Shown: positions 25,401-40,400, numbered from the stretch's first letter. The stretch is DNA of 64,000 nucleotides from Sipunculus nudus (GCA_026874595.1 CM049310.1:90777556-90841555), one strand, 5' to 3'. Program-made: numbers and translations. Notes: generated from the letters alone by a model not told the origin.

Positions 25401-28400
25401 ATCACATACATGCAACAAGGATATCTAGCAGCAGGTCAGTGGAATCAGAGTTTTGCACAGGGCATTTTGCAAGTAGTGACCTTTAAGCTTCTGTTGAGAA
25501 GGAACAAATTACTTTAGGTTACACAGTTCTTCTGTTTGCAAAAATTAATGTTTACTAACAATTTGTGGATAAAAAAGCTCATACAACCATCACAGGTGGG
25601 TTGTCAGAACTTTGCTTAACAGGAATAACATACAGTTCATTAACATATATGCAAAGTAAGCCAGAAATCTCACAAAAGCTACACAAAAGGTAGGTGAATA
25701 GCTACTCTTATTATATAATTGGTTGCTTCATCGACCTATTATAGTATTAAGACTATTTCATTGTACCCATTTGACCTTTGCCAGCAAAATGGATACCAAC
25801 CCAGTGAAGAGTGTCCAGAGCCAATTTTGTTACTGGTACCTTTTGTTGTGAATGACAGCTCACAGGCACAGCAACCCACATGCACAGGACATGCACGGGA
25901 ACCTGTGCCAGTGGGGTGTAGGGTCTTTCTTTTTGTCTGTGAATGCGGTATGCTGGGGCAGTGTGCTGTCAATCAAAATGAAATGTAACAACAGTAGCTC
26001 TTGGCAGTCCTCATTAGGCTGGTATCCGTTTCGCTGGCAACTGATAAATTAGTCTCAATGTCATTAACAGTTTGATGAAGCGGGAACAATATGGGAGTGT
26101 AATATGACTCATTATTTAATAAGAGCAGTGAATGGCTGGCTTTAATTCTAGCTCCTCAGTGACAGTATACAAGCACTGCTGAACTTTCAGTATGGTGTTC
26201 TCAATAAGCCTTGGCATGTGGTCTGAAGAGTTACCATCTGCCAGTAAATTTAATGATCCAGGGCATCTACAGACAAAGTGATTTACTTTGCATCAGAAGG
26301 CCTGTCTATTTCATTACAGATAAATGTTAAGATTCAATGGCATAAAGTCAAATGCAAATTTCCAAACATTTTGCTCAATGTGGCAGCTAGTTCATCTGCC
26401 TGCATGCTTGCCAAGTTTTCACTGCAGCTGACAGGTGGCTAGCTTCAGGGGACATGTTTACAATGAAAATAAAGTTATGTCTATTCAGCAGTGTAAACTA
26501 ACAGGTGATGTACAAATAAACATCTTAAGGTTTTATTTTAAAAGAAATGTCAAAACAGCATCCATAAATACAGGAATAACAATAATGAGAAATATAAACA
26601 TCTAGGAAAATGGAATTCACCAGCAAAATAGTTAATATAGTTGATTTAGGATGTGGAATTTGTGTATTTGTTGAGTCTATGTATTAATGTTGTATGTATA
26701 CGTTTTCTGTATTTATGTATATGTTTGGTTATAAAAAAAATGTAGGAATAACCAAGTAACTGAAAGCACTAAGGCATGTGTGGTCTTTGTTTTCCCCATC
26801 TTTTATTTGCTTTAAAAGAAAAGAATCTTTCCCAGAAATCCTTTACCAGAACTGTGGCCCAGCTCAAATCTAGGAATTTCTGTTATAATGTGTAATTGGT
26901 CTGTGAATTTCTTTTATCAGTTGCTGGTTACAATTACTGTGGTTATGTCAATAATTGGTTCATTAAGAAAATATGTACTGTGACAGGAACATATGCTTAT
27001 GTAAAATATTGTCTGTATAATCTTATTATCCAATTGTCACTCTTGAACTGGATAGAAATTGGACCTGCAGCAATACATAAGAGTTCAGAATAACATGCTT
27101 TAACCCTTTACTGTTCAGATTAGCCTGTGGATTGTCACACTCCTACTGTTCAGATTTATTTTGCATTTTTTCCACATTTTGACATGAATCTATATAAGAG
27201 ACATTAACTCAGTAACCGTTAAAGGTATCTTTGTGAAATTTTCAGCTTTTACTGTCAGGTATATGTCCATCATGTTATTTTATTTATTTTCTATATACCT
27301 GGTTTGATATGTATGTAACTAAGGTATATACAGGTAAAAACAGGTAAATCTGTACTAACTGTATTTCCACTCACTGGTATATCACCAAAATGACCCCTTT
27401 CATCCTGTTCAGGTAACCCATTAACCCTTTGATAAAAAAGGGAAATGTAAGGATTTTTTTCACTCTAAGGTAATTATTAATTAATGGTAAGAAAAAGGTA
27501 AATGATTTGGTTAAATACTGGAAAGGGAACCACCAACGAACCAGAATGTGCAAGTAAATCAGATTTTTCTGTGGAAATCAAATATTTTTCACCTGAAAAG
27601 CTTGCTGACCCAAAGAGCACATTCTATGATTATTAACATATAACACATATGTTTACCTGTACAGGTAAGTAAAGGTAAATTTTTTTTTTCTGAATATGTT
27701 AGCAAACACCTTGTTCATCAATATAGTTACTATAAATTAATACCTTCTCTATTTATGGACTGTATAATTCATTTTGATATAAGAACAGGTGCTTTTAATA
27801 CAGTAATTAACTTACCTATGTGAATAGTACCTTTGTTCTTCAACTGATCTAATTACCTGTGGCAGTGACAAAATCATGCTGAAAAGTGGCTGAGAAGAAT
27901 ATGGATAAACAAGTGTCAACTGTGTAAAACCATTATATTTTGATTTTTCAGACATGTAAAACATAAATTGATAATTTTGGTTACGGTTACACATAAAAAC
28001 ATACTCACCTGTACAGGTGAGTTCAGGTAAATACAGGTAAATTATTTTTTTAATGAAGTATATATTTTATACATGTAATAAGGGAGAAAAAAAACATACA
28101 ACTTAATTTTGAGTGCCATGTGTAAAATTTATGAATTATAGGTACTAACTACACTATTTATTGGGTTACCTGAAATGATACCTTTGATCTTAAACAGATT
28201 TAATTACCTTTGTAAGTACAGAATATAAAGACAACTTTTTATTTTAAAAGTGGAGAGGAAATTTTTGAAGGAGTTAAAACAATATGCAGAAACTATCTTT
28301 TAATTAACTGCACAGCCACGAGACTTGTGGATTTCAATTTTGCCAATTTCTACCTGTAAAAGTTTACTCACCTGCACAGGTAAGATCAGGTAAATAAAGG

Positions 28401-31400
28401 TAAATTCTCATTTTTTTAATTTAAATTATATATTATACTTGTTATAAGGGACATTGCAATAAGAACTATTTACTTTTGTCCAATGTGCAAAATATATAAT
28501 TTATGGGTGTGAAATGCACTAATTATCTGGTTACCTGTAATATACCTTTTTATGTCAAATTAATATATTTTTACATGTGCAGGCAAAAACAAATCGCCGA
28601 CTGATTTTAAAATAAAATCTGGAAAAATGTGTCTACCCTGTTTGTTAACATTTCATGCAATAATAAAATTTCTGTTTAGTTGGTCTGTCGCGTTTATCTG
28701 CACTTGTAAAAATCCAGGTGCGACAGGTAAACAGGTGTGCACTTGGTTCGATCAACGATTAGCCTAAATAAACGTTGATATATCCAAATCTTTCCCATTC
28801 GAAACAGTGCGAATGTACTAAAATTTGAAATAAAAAATTAAAACAAATATGTCTTGCACTTGTGAAAACTCTTATTTTCTTAATTGAGGGTATCCATGCA
28901 ATTTCTTTTGAAGTAACCGCTCCTCCGCGGCTGACGGTGATTGAGCGATAATGAGTGAATTTAGCAATATGTAGCACACAAGGTACATTAACGAGGCGGT
29001 TTTGCAGACTTTAGTCACAGAATTATCCTATCTAGTCAATATAACGAAAAAATAAAAATAAATAAAACATTTACTGGACAATTAAGATGCAAGACGACAC
29101 GTCTGTTTGGGTTTTTTTCCTGAACGGTCCAATTTTACCGCGTCATCCCTCAGCCAGCGGTGACGCACTGACGCTGCAAACTTTTCTCACCCAATCGTAT
29201 CTACTTTTACATCAGCAATGTTCACGTGACTGGGTCTGGCGTGTTTATTTTGTAAAGTCTTTTAAATGGACATGGTTCACGTGACTGAGTCTGGCGTGTT
29301 TATTATAAGAAGCATCATGAGATGCTGTGCCGACTGGCGGTCTGATTATTCTTTTTTTTTGTGGGGGTGGTGGGGGGGGGGGGGGGGGGGGGAGTTACCT
29401 GGAAACATCCTCTCACGTCATGCAATATGTATGCATCAGAATCGATTCTTTCCCGCAGGGATCAGAAACAATGAAAACACTGGTAGTACTAGTGGAACAA
29501 TAATTTATTACATATATATAATAAATAGGCCTATGCACATTAATGTAAACAAATCGTTATTAACAAGAATATAAAATAACGGAAAATCAATATTTTTTAT
29601 TGTTGAAAAGGTGTTTTTAAAATGTGCTATTGGGGATAATGCACATAATACCAAAGTTTATAAACGTGAGAAAACGATACTAAACTGTGAAGTAACACCA
29701 AAGAAACATGTTTTCACAGTACATTTTAATGTATGTTAAGTTATTCAAATATATAGGCCTACGTAAGTCCAACAATGCTTATCAAAATCATGCCTAGTTA
29801 CTATGATTTCATAGCAGTACATTCTGGTATCTTAGAGGAAAATTGCACGTAGGCTTACATATCTTCATGCACTTACTTATCCAGGTCTTCAATTTACACT
29901 TTATTTCAGTGACATTTAAATGAAGCATAATTACGTCATATGAAATTAATATAAAATGGAAATATAATATATAATTACATTTATTTAATTCAACTTCACT
30001 TGAAGAAAAGTAGGAAATTTATTTTATAATTTTGAGATGCACAATTCCTTGGTTAACTAGATGTATACACGAGACCTAACTTCAAATCATATAGCTAATC
30101 TGGTAACCTCCGTATGCAACTTTGTACATTTAGGCCCTCATATAGTCAGAAATCATGCACTGCTGATAAAACTTCAGCTTTAGCAGGAAAGCATGCGGTC
30201 TCCCCAGGCTGCAAGGTGCATGGTGATTTCACGGAGAGGCAGAGTTCCAGTTAATTATAAAACAATATGCAGCAACAATTCAATAATTCTTAAGAAGCAC
30301 CTGGAATGTTCCAAAAACTTCTAATAAGTTATGATCTCTTGGGTGTTTGTTTATTTATTTATTTTGTATTCACCAGTCCCGTCAGCTGTAGAGACGCGGA
30401 CCATGACCTACACCTGGCAATTATACATGTCGTTCGGTTCCCGAACATTGTAAATGATGTCATTATCCTTTGATGATTAATGTAATTGATGCCAATTTAA
30501 ATTAGTAATTTTCACTCCGAATCCCCGTCTGGTTGGCCACATGTTGTGTGCTGTCTTTCCGCTAAAATCTTCTGTGTGATAGGAAAATTTCCTTGTGCTA
30601 ATAAAACTGTCAATCAAACGTGAAAATGACAAGGTCGGTGGGTAAAAATAGAAGCCGACACCCTGTGGTATTTTAGGTCTTCGAAAGGGGCAAGTTTGAG
30701 ACAAAGCCATCAAACATTTTGCAATATAGATATATTTGTATACCTGCGTCTTTTAAATCTTATTTTACAGCAATGGAAAGGTACAATTAGATTTCAGTCT
30801 AATTTGTCCACCTGCATGATTTCTCGATCGTCATTTTGAATACACCATGCGCATGCATATCGAAAGTCCGCATCTTTGGTCTTAATATTTTACTTTCACT
30901 GTGTCATCGTCACTATATATATACGCTATAGCTTCTAATTTAAGATTGGCGAATGCATTTTATTCATTTTCTTGCATGTATCATGACTGAGACTGACTCC
31001 GCCGTATGACTTTAAAGGATTATCATGACCACGACACATTTTCCATATCCCTGGGCCATGCATGCAAGCGTTGACTGGGTTTTGAGAGCGATATCAATAT
31101 AAAGCGGCGTTTATACCGGGTGCACGTACGGTATATGCGATATATATGCAGTCTGCGGTATACGTTATGTATTTTTTATGAATATAGGCGGTGAATGAAC
31201 CCGATTTGAGAAACTTTCATGGATGAAATATAAAAAGGAGTTATAAGTTCTGGTATTAGTGATCAGATTTTATGTTTAAAAGGTACAAACATTTATAACG
31301 CAGTACTATTCCTTACAACAATGAATAGCCTGTTATATAGGCAAACGTATTACAAAAAAAAAAAAAATTATTTACTTCAATTCATATAATAATAGGTTAT

Positions 31401-34400
31401 ATTTTTAAAATTTAGTTTGCTATGTGCCATATATATTTAAAGATGTTTTGCAGCTCCGCCCAAAATCTGTTTCACTGGCAGTGACAACTACTGGTGCTTT
31501 TATCAATCACTAATGAAAATTATAATACGCACATAGGCCTATATATATATATATACACACACACACAAAAGCGCGCACACGTGCACGTACACATGTAGCC
31601 TATACATATAAAGGAAGTACTACACATATAAAAATTTGTAAAATCTGTTCAGTATGTGTTAAAACCGTATTAATACATATTTGTTCAAGCGTATAAGTCA
31701 CTTAATTACTGTCTTGTTTTACATATTCAAAGATCTGGGTGTATAGGCGTACAGTTCCACGTATACGTCGTAAAATAATTACTTCAATATTTCATGGAGT
31801 ATAAAGTTATCTTTATATTTTACACTGGAAAATTAACTATATCTCTATAATATCTGGCTGTTTCTAATTTAAGACGGTATTAATTTTATTTTCAATCCAA
31901 AAAGCCTCTTAGAATGATTGACAGTTCTTGTGCCCGATTACGATTGTACATAAAATGTTTGGCACAGAAATGATCACTAGTAAACAATCAGACATCACAT
32001 ATATATACGACATGATATATGACAGTATCTTCGATTTTTAGTTAAGAAAATATGTTAATATTTAAAATAACTACTCTTTTTTTATTATATGATATCGGTT
32101 AAAAATGGTTTTCCAGTGCCAGTACATGACACAGTAAGGAGGTCACGCAGATCACGTGCGTGGTGTCTGTCAGACGCGTCAGTCAGTCGGACGGCGATCA
32201 TTGGTCACAAGTTAAACCAATAAAAAAGGGGATAATATATGATCTTGGAAATGTTTAACGGAAGTTAAATCTGTAAACACACTGCACTTGATTTTGTCAC
32301 CAGGATTGATTGCCAACATTTGGTAATTTACCGATTTCTGATGAATTAAGCGTAGGAGTCTGATTTTACTCTCGCAGCCGACATGTTACCAGGGCCCACG
32401 TAACAAGGCCACGTGAGTGAAAGTCAATCATTTTTATATTTTTCCAACAAGTCTGCGTTCGCGCCAGTTTGGATCTTGGTCACATGTTAGAACAACACTT
32501 GACGTTTTTCTCTTTCATTTAAATACAAATATGATGGATGACAATAGACATTTCACCCCCAAAACTTGCCCCAATTACGGGTATGTAAAATGGGCTTTAG
32601 CGCGCCCGGGCGGGCGCCTTTGAACTACAGGCCCGTGACAAACGCGCGCCCTCGCGGGCGTTATTGGAGTTTAAAGCCTTAAGGGTCCCTCATCTTGAAA
32701 TACAGAAGGCTTTCTTCTTACCCTTACTTGAAATGTTTATGTATACATTATTTTGGGAATAATTCCATTCAGAAGGAAACATGACATTGACACATTAAAC
32801 ATGTGCATTACATTTATGAAACCTAAAAATTTTGACATCTGTTATTTTAATCTGTCATACTTAACGTTTCACAACAGTTTCCTCATGAAGTTCATACATT
32901 TGGAAATCTGTTGCCTTTCTAATCTCAGTATGTTATCTAAAACTAATAAGAACATTAAAGGGTTAACTCTAAGTCTGCTATACAGGTCTGCAATGGCCGA
33001 TCAATCAATGAAAGCCTCCACCATTGAAATGGTTGAGTTATTATAAAAAATATGCTATTTACCATGTGACCTTGGAAATTATTAGATCAAGGTCAAAAAT
33101 AAACATCAGATGCAAACCTGTCATATGAAACTATGCTTTTCACCTGAGGTCATCATTTACAAATTGGCCACAAGAGCAAACATGGGCAGGAGAAAAAAAA
33201 TTCTCATATGTGGTTTTGCATCGCTGGAGATGAAGGAAGGAACTGCCCATCCCCCTCCCCCCTCATCCCAAAGAAAAAGTCCAAAATATTGATATCTACA
33301 AATAAAATGATCAATCTTTAACAGTCTTCCTCAAGAGCACAGCAAGCGGTTCATATTACGCCAATCACATATATTGTGACCTCTGACCTCATGTGTGAAT
33401 TTCGCTGCTAATGTAATACATGTGAGAAACTGTATTGGTTAATATTCATAAGTTTTTGTAAGTCATATGGATTAATAATTCTTGTAAGTTTTGTCAAAAT
33501 CCATTATATTCCTGGTAAGTTATTACAGTGACACACCATGAAGTAGCCTATTGACCTCTGACCTTATTAAATATGTGTGGATTTTGCCCATAATCAAACA
33601 GTGGTCAGATAATCTATTAATAAGTAGTTATGGTGAGTTCGGTGAAAATTCATCAAAGCCCCTGTAAGTTACCATGGAGACACTAGAGGTTAAGGGATGG
33701 CCAGATCGGCAGGATAAACTGTTGGTATACCATAATACATCAGGCATATAATAGATAGGCTTGGTGATGTATTCCTTTTTATTGAAATGAAAGATAGTTA
33801 TTTAAAAAGAAGGAATGATATGTCAATGATCATGAGTTTACTTAATGAATTGAGAATACAAAGTTTATCCACTGATTAAAGTTCATCCATGGATGTAGCA
33901 CCTCAAAAACAGTTATTGTATCAGTGGTCACAGGTTGACAGATGAGTGTCTGCAGAGGAAATTCACTGTAAAACATCACATAAATGACCGCAGGGTCAGG
34001 TCTTGAGTACCAAGTTTTCTGACTGAATCACAGCACTTTGATTATCTCAGGATCACTCACATGTCTAGACAGGGTCTGTGACCTTGAGTGTCTCATAAAT
34101 TATGCATCACAGATCATTTGTCCACAGAATTATTTACCATTTCTGTGATATCACAGCACTCTGTCACCCGGACAGTCACAATCCAGTTTGATAAGCAAGT
34201 GTTCCATAGATCACTTGAAAAGGTCAGACAGTGGAAAAGGAGCTTTATAGATAAAGAGCAGCACTGTTTATGTTCTTATTCTTCTTACTTATTCTGGACA
34301 GAAACTAAACTGCAGACTTTTATGCTGGACACGCCAATACTTTGTCAAAATAATATTTAGCAAACCCTGCAAATGGCACCAGTGTTATTTAATAATCCAT

Positions 34401-37400
34401 TCATGTAATTAATATTGGGGTCATTAAATATACCGTTTTTGAAGAATAAAAGCATTTCATTTGTAAAAGTGTACATTTACAGAGTGATTTAATACTCAGT
34501 CCCTTTTTTCCCAGGCAAATTATATACATTAAATTAATGTATGTTAAACGCATTTCCATTCCTGGACTAAGTTCAGCCAACTCACTTTTGAAATTAAAGA
34601 GTTATTAAACTTGGAACAAATAACCAGTGTACAGTGATTTTCTCATGAAATTTTCAGGGCATCTGGGAACGAGCCATTGTCATCAGGAAATATTCATTTA
34701 TCTAACTTATGCATGAATGCACCTGGGAATATCGACAGAATCAATGAATGCTAACACAGTTTTGGGAGCATCCCATAATTGGGACCCCCCCATGGTGGAG
34801 GCTTGAATTACTTAGAATGTAGATTTCTAGTTTTTTTCATTTAGTTCTGCAGATATTTGTATGCAAACTACAATATAAAGTGAGATCTGACATGCAAGAT
34901 TAAAAGAGCATTGAAAATCCTTGTTAGAATGTTGGAAACTTTTTTTTTTACTTGAGAAAAAAATTCCATTCAATAGCAAAAAGTCTATCTGCACACTACA
35001 TTTATCAAATAGACTATGTCATCATTTTAGTGTCAGTGCTCATAGAGATGTGTGTGTCCTATAGAGATGGGGGAGGGGGGTAGGGAAGGGGGTTATGGAG
35101 ATACTTTCACTTTTGTGAATGTGATTCCAGAGACATGAAAACCTTAGACACCACCTAGTTGTTTCATATAACTATCATCATATGTAAAAGAGAAAGCACG
35201 AGTGAAGCAACACACCACCAGATGTCAGCAGCGCATAGAGGTTCATTCTCTGATACTGTATTGTAACAGGCGCCTGTGGTCTTGTTATAGGTACAGCACA
35301 GGACTCAAAATCCAGGAGGTTGTGGGTTCAATTCTCAGCCAAAGAGTGGTGAAATTTCACCCTTAATGAGTGCTCTGCAGGCTTAATGGGATGGCTGTGC
35401 CATGTATCACTCACAAATAAAAATGCATATTTGTCGGGTCCCTCAGTTTTATGACCCAGCAATGGAGATGATCACACACCCAGGACCTGCAGTTGTGATA
35501 GACACCTGGCCTGGGTGACACCAGAATAAAAAATTGGGTGATAGGAAGCAAGTGCTACCGCAATGTTAAATAGTCCCAAAGCAAAATGGAACTCTACAGA
35601 TGTACACACTTAGAAGAGTAAACTAAGATGGACGCTCTTCAGATAGACGCCATTGTATCACCTGGACGCTGTTCATTTGGACGCCATGAAAATGGATGCT
35701 GATCATATAGACGCTTTCGTATTATAAGCCCATCCACCACTGAAGATGGACGTTAACAAAGGTATCTTAGAAAACATCGTATTATAGACTCCATCGTATA
35801 TTGTTTCCTTAGATTAAAGGGGGAGGGGGGGTTCAAATATATCATCCTAAAATTATATTTATTAAACCTTTAAATCTAATTATTTGTTTCATATATATAT
35901 ATATATGTTAAAAACTTGACTAAAAAAACTAAAAAAATTGATGAAACATTAGTATTTTATATATAAGAGATTGCATAGTCAATAATCTTGTAAAATGAAA
36001 AATCAAAAAGGTTACTGGTCTTCCTTAGCCAATTACATACTAGGGTCTAATTCATTGTTAAAATCACATTATAGTCTCTAGTTAAACAAATTAATATTTC
36101 ATATTTCACCACGTTCACCATATATACAATTCCTACACGAATTACACAAAAATAAATGTATTGCCATTTCACACTTATAAACTTACCAGATATGTACGGA
36201 AACAGGCCTTGGAAATATTGATGCTGTTCAGATAAATGCCGCATATCATCAGACAGACGCTATTTGTAGAAACATTGCGTGCCCTCTAATTATTTATTTA
36301 AAGAAACAAATCAAAATAAAAGTTGAACAAGTTAATATTCACATAAATGGAAAGACTTTTTTGGAATGTTTGCTTTCAGTTGAACAGGGTAATTCCAGAT
36401 GAACTATATCGCTACGATAAAAAGTGTTCCACAAAGCGTCTCTCTCTCTCCCTTTCTCCCTCTCTCTCTCTATCTCACATTGTACAGAGAAATTGAACAT
36501 GATACACAGAAAAGTCTGATCACTGCCGATGGGAATCGAGTCCATGACCTTCCGATGCCGATGATGCGAGAGAGAGAGAGAGAGAGAAAACGGGGGGGGG
36601 GGGGGGGGGGGGGAGATGCACTTTGGAAATGGGTGCTGTTCAGATAGACGCTCCATGTGCATATTTTAAATATTTTGGAAAACGAAACGATTCAATAATA
36701 TGACTGTGTTTTTGTTAGTTCAGTGTTATTATGACATTAATTGTTAGTTGTGTATATTCTCATCTGTAAGTACTCACTTAATGAAAAAGTTTTCTACTCC
36801 ATGTCTACTCAATTGAAACATCTGATGTTTTAGCATCCAAACGCTATGGATAACCAAGTACTTAATCCCGGTAACATAACAATATCTTTTGATTGTTACT
36901 TTTCAAACAGTATATGTTGTTTAATTAGTCAATGTTAATGTAAGAAATCCCATTGAAATATATTCGTATTAATATTCATTATTGTTCCTTGATGAGAACT
37001 TCAAGAAAAGTTTGTTTAATTCCACTTCTGGTATATACACAAGTATAAAGTCTAAGCAACATGATACTCACAACATGGAAACGTCAAAAGCCGTATTAAT
37101 AAAGAAAGGACGTGGGTTTAACCTTATCTACAAGGAATATAGTCACAAGAAGGACCGCTGACATCGTACAAAAATGCACTGGAGGTAAGATATGATTTAT
37201 ACATAATTTACTTCTTTTGGGATATGACCATAAAATATATTTACACTTAAGTATTAAAGGTTACGTTTAACATGTACTGTTTAATTCACAAATTCATATA
37301 CACATGTAATGCACAAACCAAAAAAAATCGGTAATTCGGAATTTATATACATTTATTCCAAACATGTGTGAACCTTTTTTAACTTTGTATATATAAACGC

Positions 37401-40400
37401 CTTTATATTATATATAAGAACACACACATATGTGATGATTACAGATATGCTCAATTAGCAGAAGACCTCAAGTCAAGAGATATTGTTATTATGGCACTAA
37501 TAAATTTAAAGACAGCAAACGGCCTTTGATCCCCGCTACCTACTGGCTAAACTGATGAAGCTCCGGGAAACAGCAATGTTTCTCTGTTTATATGTGTATA
37601 GTTCATATTATTAATTAAACTTTTTATCTTGTATGCACTGATGTCTAAAGTCATCAGATTGTCTTTGAAAGATAGGTCAATGAAATAAAAAACATATACA
37701 AATCACATAACAATATACAATATATACACACAAGTATGTTTATTCTCGTCATATCGTGTTTCCCTGTACAGCTAAACGTCTACAACGTCATGCTGCTGGA
37801 AAGCTTTGTATTTACCAAGCATAAAGATTGTCGTAACAAGTGATTAAAAAAGCAATGATTGTTACCAATAATTAGTATTTCTATATCCTAAGACATTGTT
37901 CTAATTGTTAAAATATCAAGCTGGAAAATAAGGGACGGATAATTGATCGGACTGGTTACCCAGGTGTGTGCAGTTCAGAACAATCGCCCTTGGAAACTAT
38001 AAATCATTGCGTGATGAAGCGTTTGGTGGTATAATAAATACACAAAACACATGTTAACAGAAAATTCTTTCCTGATACAGTTCAATTACACTTTGATGTT
38101 CAGGTCGTCCATTAATGGTTCATGTTTTCACAAACGGTCGACATAGGCCGATACATATGTTTCCGAAATTGAAAAAACTGCATAATATAAACAAACAATA
38201 ACAATGGGTGGAGTTGGTGGATTACCAGTTCTTTCTTTTGTATGGTTATCCCTGTATAATTCTAATAGTGTTGGGAAAGCGTCTAAATGAATAGCGTCCA
38301 GCTGATCAGCGTCCATTTTCATAGCGTCCAGCTGTCGGCGTCCATTTTTATAGCGTCCATCTGAACAGCGTCCAGGTGACATGGACCCAACTAAGGCAGC
38401 TAAAGCTAAGCTCCTGACCCACATAAAGCAGCACACTGACCAGGAATATTCTGAAGAAGGTGAATGTGTTATGGTTCCCACTGGATTCTCCTCAAATCAC
38501 TAGACACTGGAATGTGTGTGTGTGTCTGAAAACCTTATTACAAACAAGATGCCATGTTCACAGTGAAAGTCTTTTTAGTCATCAGTTTTGCTTAACATGT
38601 TGATTTCACTGTTTTTTTTTTATTTCAAGTTATATTCAAGAACAAAGGTATCTATTTCTAAAATAAGTCTTGACTGCAAAAATATAGGGGAGGAGTCTGT
38701 GTAAAAACATGTTGCCCCCCCTAAAAGTGCTGTCCCCCTCACCATTCATCTCTCTCACTACCAAGACAACACTTAGCCGCCCCCCCCCCCCCCCCCCCCC
38801 CCCGTCCATTTTTATAGCGTCCATAACAAATAGGTCACAGAGGGGGATTCCCACAAGAAACAGCTAACACAATTAGAAAGCAACTGCCATGTCATGTGAT
38901 CACCTTCACCAGTATTATTCTGGATGAACTCAATGGACCATTGACAACTTCCCCAAGGAACAGTCAAAGAGAGAATGACTGAATATAAGCTAAGTATGTT
39001 AATCAAGACAGATTGTTTTTGGATACCTCACTCATTCAATGCATTGAACATACAAACGGCTGGATATACCATCCCTGCCTTATCATGGCAATATATGATT
39101 CAAAATAGTGTTTGCCATGACATTCATAACAAAGCTGAGAAATTTTGTTCTGAAAGTTTAAATCTTTGCAATACCTCCCAGTCTGCAACCAAATCTCCCC
39201 TACATCTGTCACCTGTATACATATGAAGGAGTATCTAGACAAACCTACTTTCAAATAATAATTAGTTCTGTAACTTCTGTTTGGTATTTTTTTCAACATT
39301 ATTGCTGGTTTTTGCCATACTGTTCTGGTTCTGCCATACTGTTGTTCCAAAGTATGCACCTACATCTTTAAATTACAATTTAATATCCTTTGCATATGAT
39401 TAAGTACACAATGGGGCCTGTTTTGTACTTCAAATTTGTCAAGTTTCATTCATTCCTTATCGTGATAACTGACTAAGGGTTGAATAGGTATTTATTAAAA
39501 TTCTTCTGAGCATGTGTACTTCATCTCAAACCCAAAAACATTTTGCATACATTTAAGTTTTAACTGCTCAAGAGTGATCTATTTGCAGTGTTGTCCAAAG
39601 CTGGTCTTGATTACCAATTAGGTATACAAGATATCAGATTGAGGTAAAAAAAAGTAAAAAACAGGAGCAACGCAAACATGTATACTACACCTACCTTATG
39701 TCTTGTGATCTTTGACCTCATTAAATATGTGTAAATTTTAGCAAGATTTAAATTCAGGTGAGAAAAATGTATTTGTTAATATTTATCATGAGTCTCATGA
39801 ATATCCATCTGATTTGTGGCAGGTCTGGTGACCTTTGACTTCATAAATATGCCTGGATTTTGACAGAAATCAAACTTTGGTGAGAAATTATATTGGTTAA
39901 TATTTCTGTTGAGTTTCATCAAAATCCATCATATTCCTGATAAGTTATCACAGAGACACCTCAAAGTCGCCTTGTGACATCTGACCTCATTAAATATGTG
40001 CAGACTTTGCTTATATTCAAAACTGTGCGAGATAATCTATTGGTAAGTAGTTACAGGGAGTTTCTTGAAAATCCAACAAAGCTCTGGTTAGTTATTGCGA
40101 CAACACAAAAAGTACCAATCAATGTACCAACAGTGGGTATCATCCCATAATATGTACCAACATAGACAGGCATATAAAAATAAAAAAATCTGCACATATA
40201 TACATATATACAGATATGAAATTGAAATGACAGCCACATACTGCAGCCATGACTGCATAAAAGGAATAGTCTTTGCCACATGTAGGTACTGCATTCTGCA
40301 GCAGCAGCAAGAGACACATAAAACTTTAGCTGAAGACTTTTATGAATGAACATATTTGATCATACCTCACAAACAGAATGCCTCGGTCTGTCTTTGGTTG

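Larger units (their letters stand above)
28730..35250. other. Long intronic stretch, no exon recognised
   Basis: Contains a more CpG-containing zone (28730-29320), a G tract (about 29371-29391), CCAAT-rich DNA at 32130-32420, a GC-rich hairpin at 32597-32660 and dispersed repeats at 33375-33680. No splice-compatible coding segment was recognised. A nested gene or regulatory element cannot be excluded. Confidence 0.4.

Noticed and set aside
38128-38481. 117-codon minus-strand open frame with LDA repeats
   Set aside because: The peptide repeat is produced by the TGGACGCT DNA array.
38780-38803. Long C or G tracts (also about 29371, 36592 and 53139) as possible functional G-quadruplex sites
   Set aside because: Homopolymer runs are common in such genomes and prone to assembly error; nothing else supports function.
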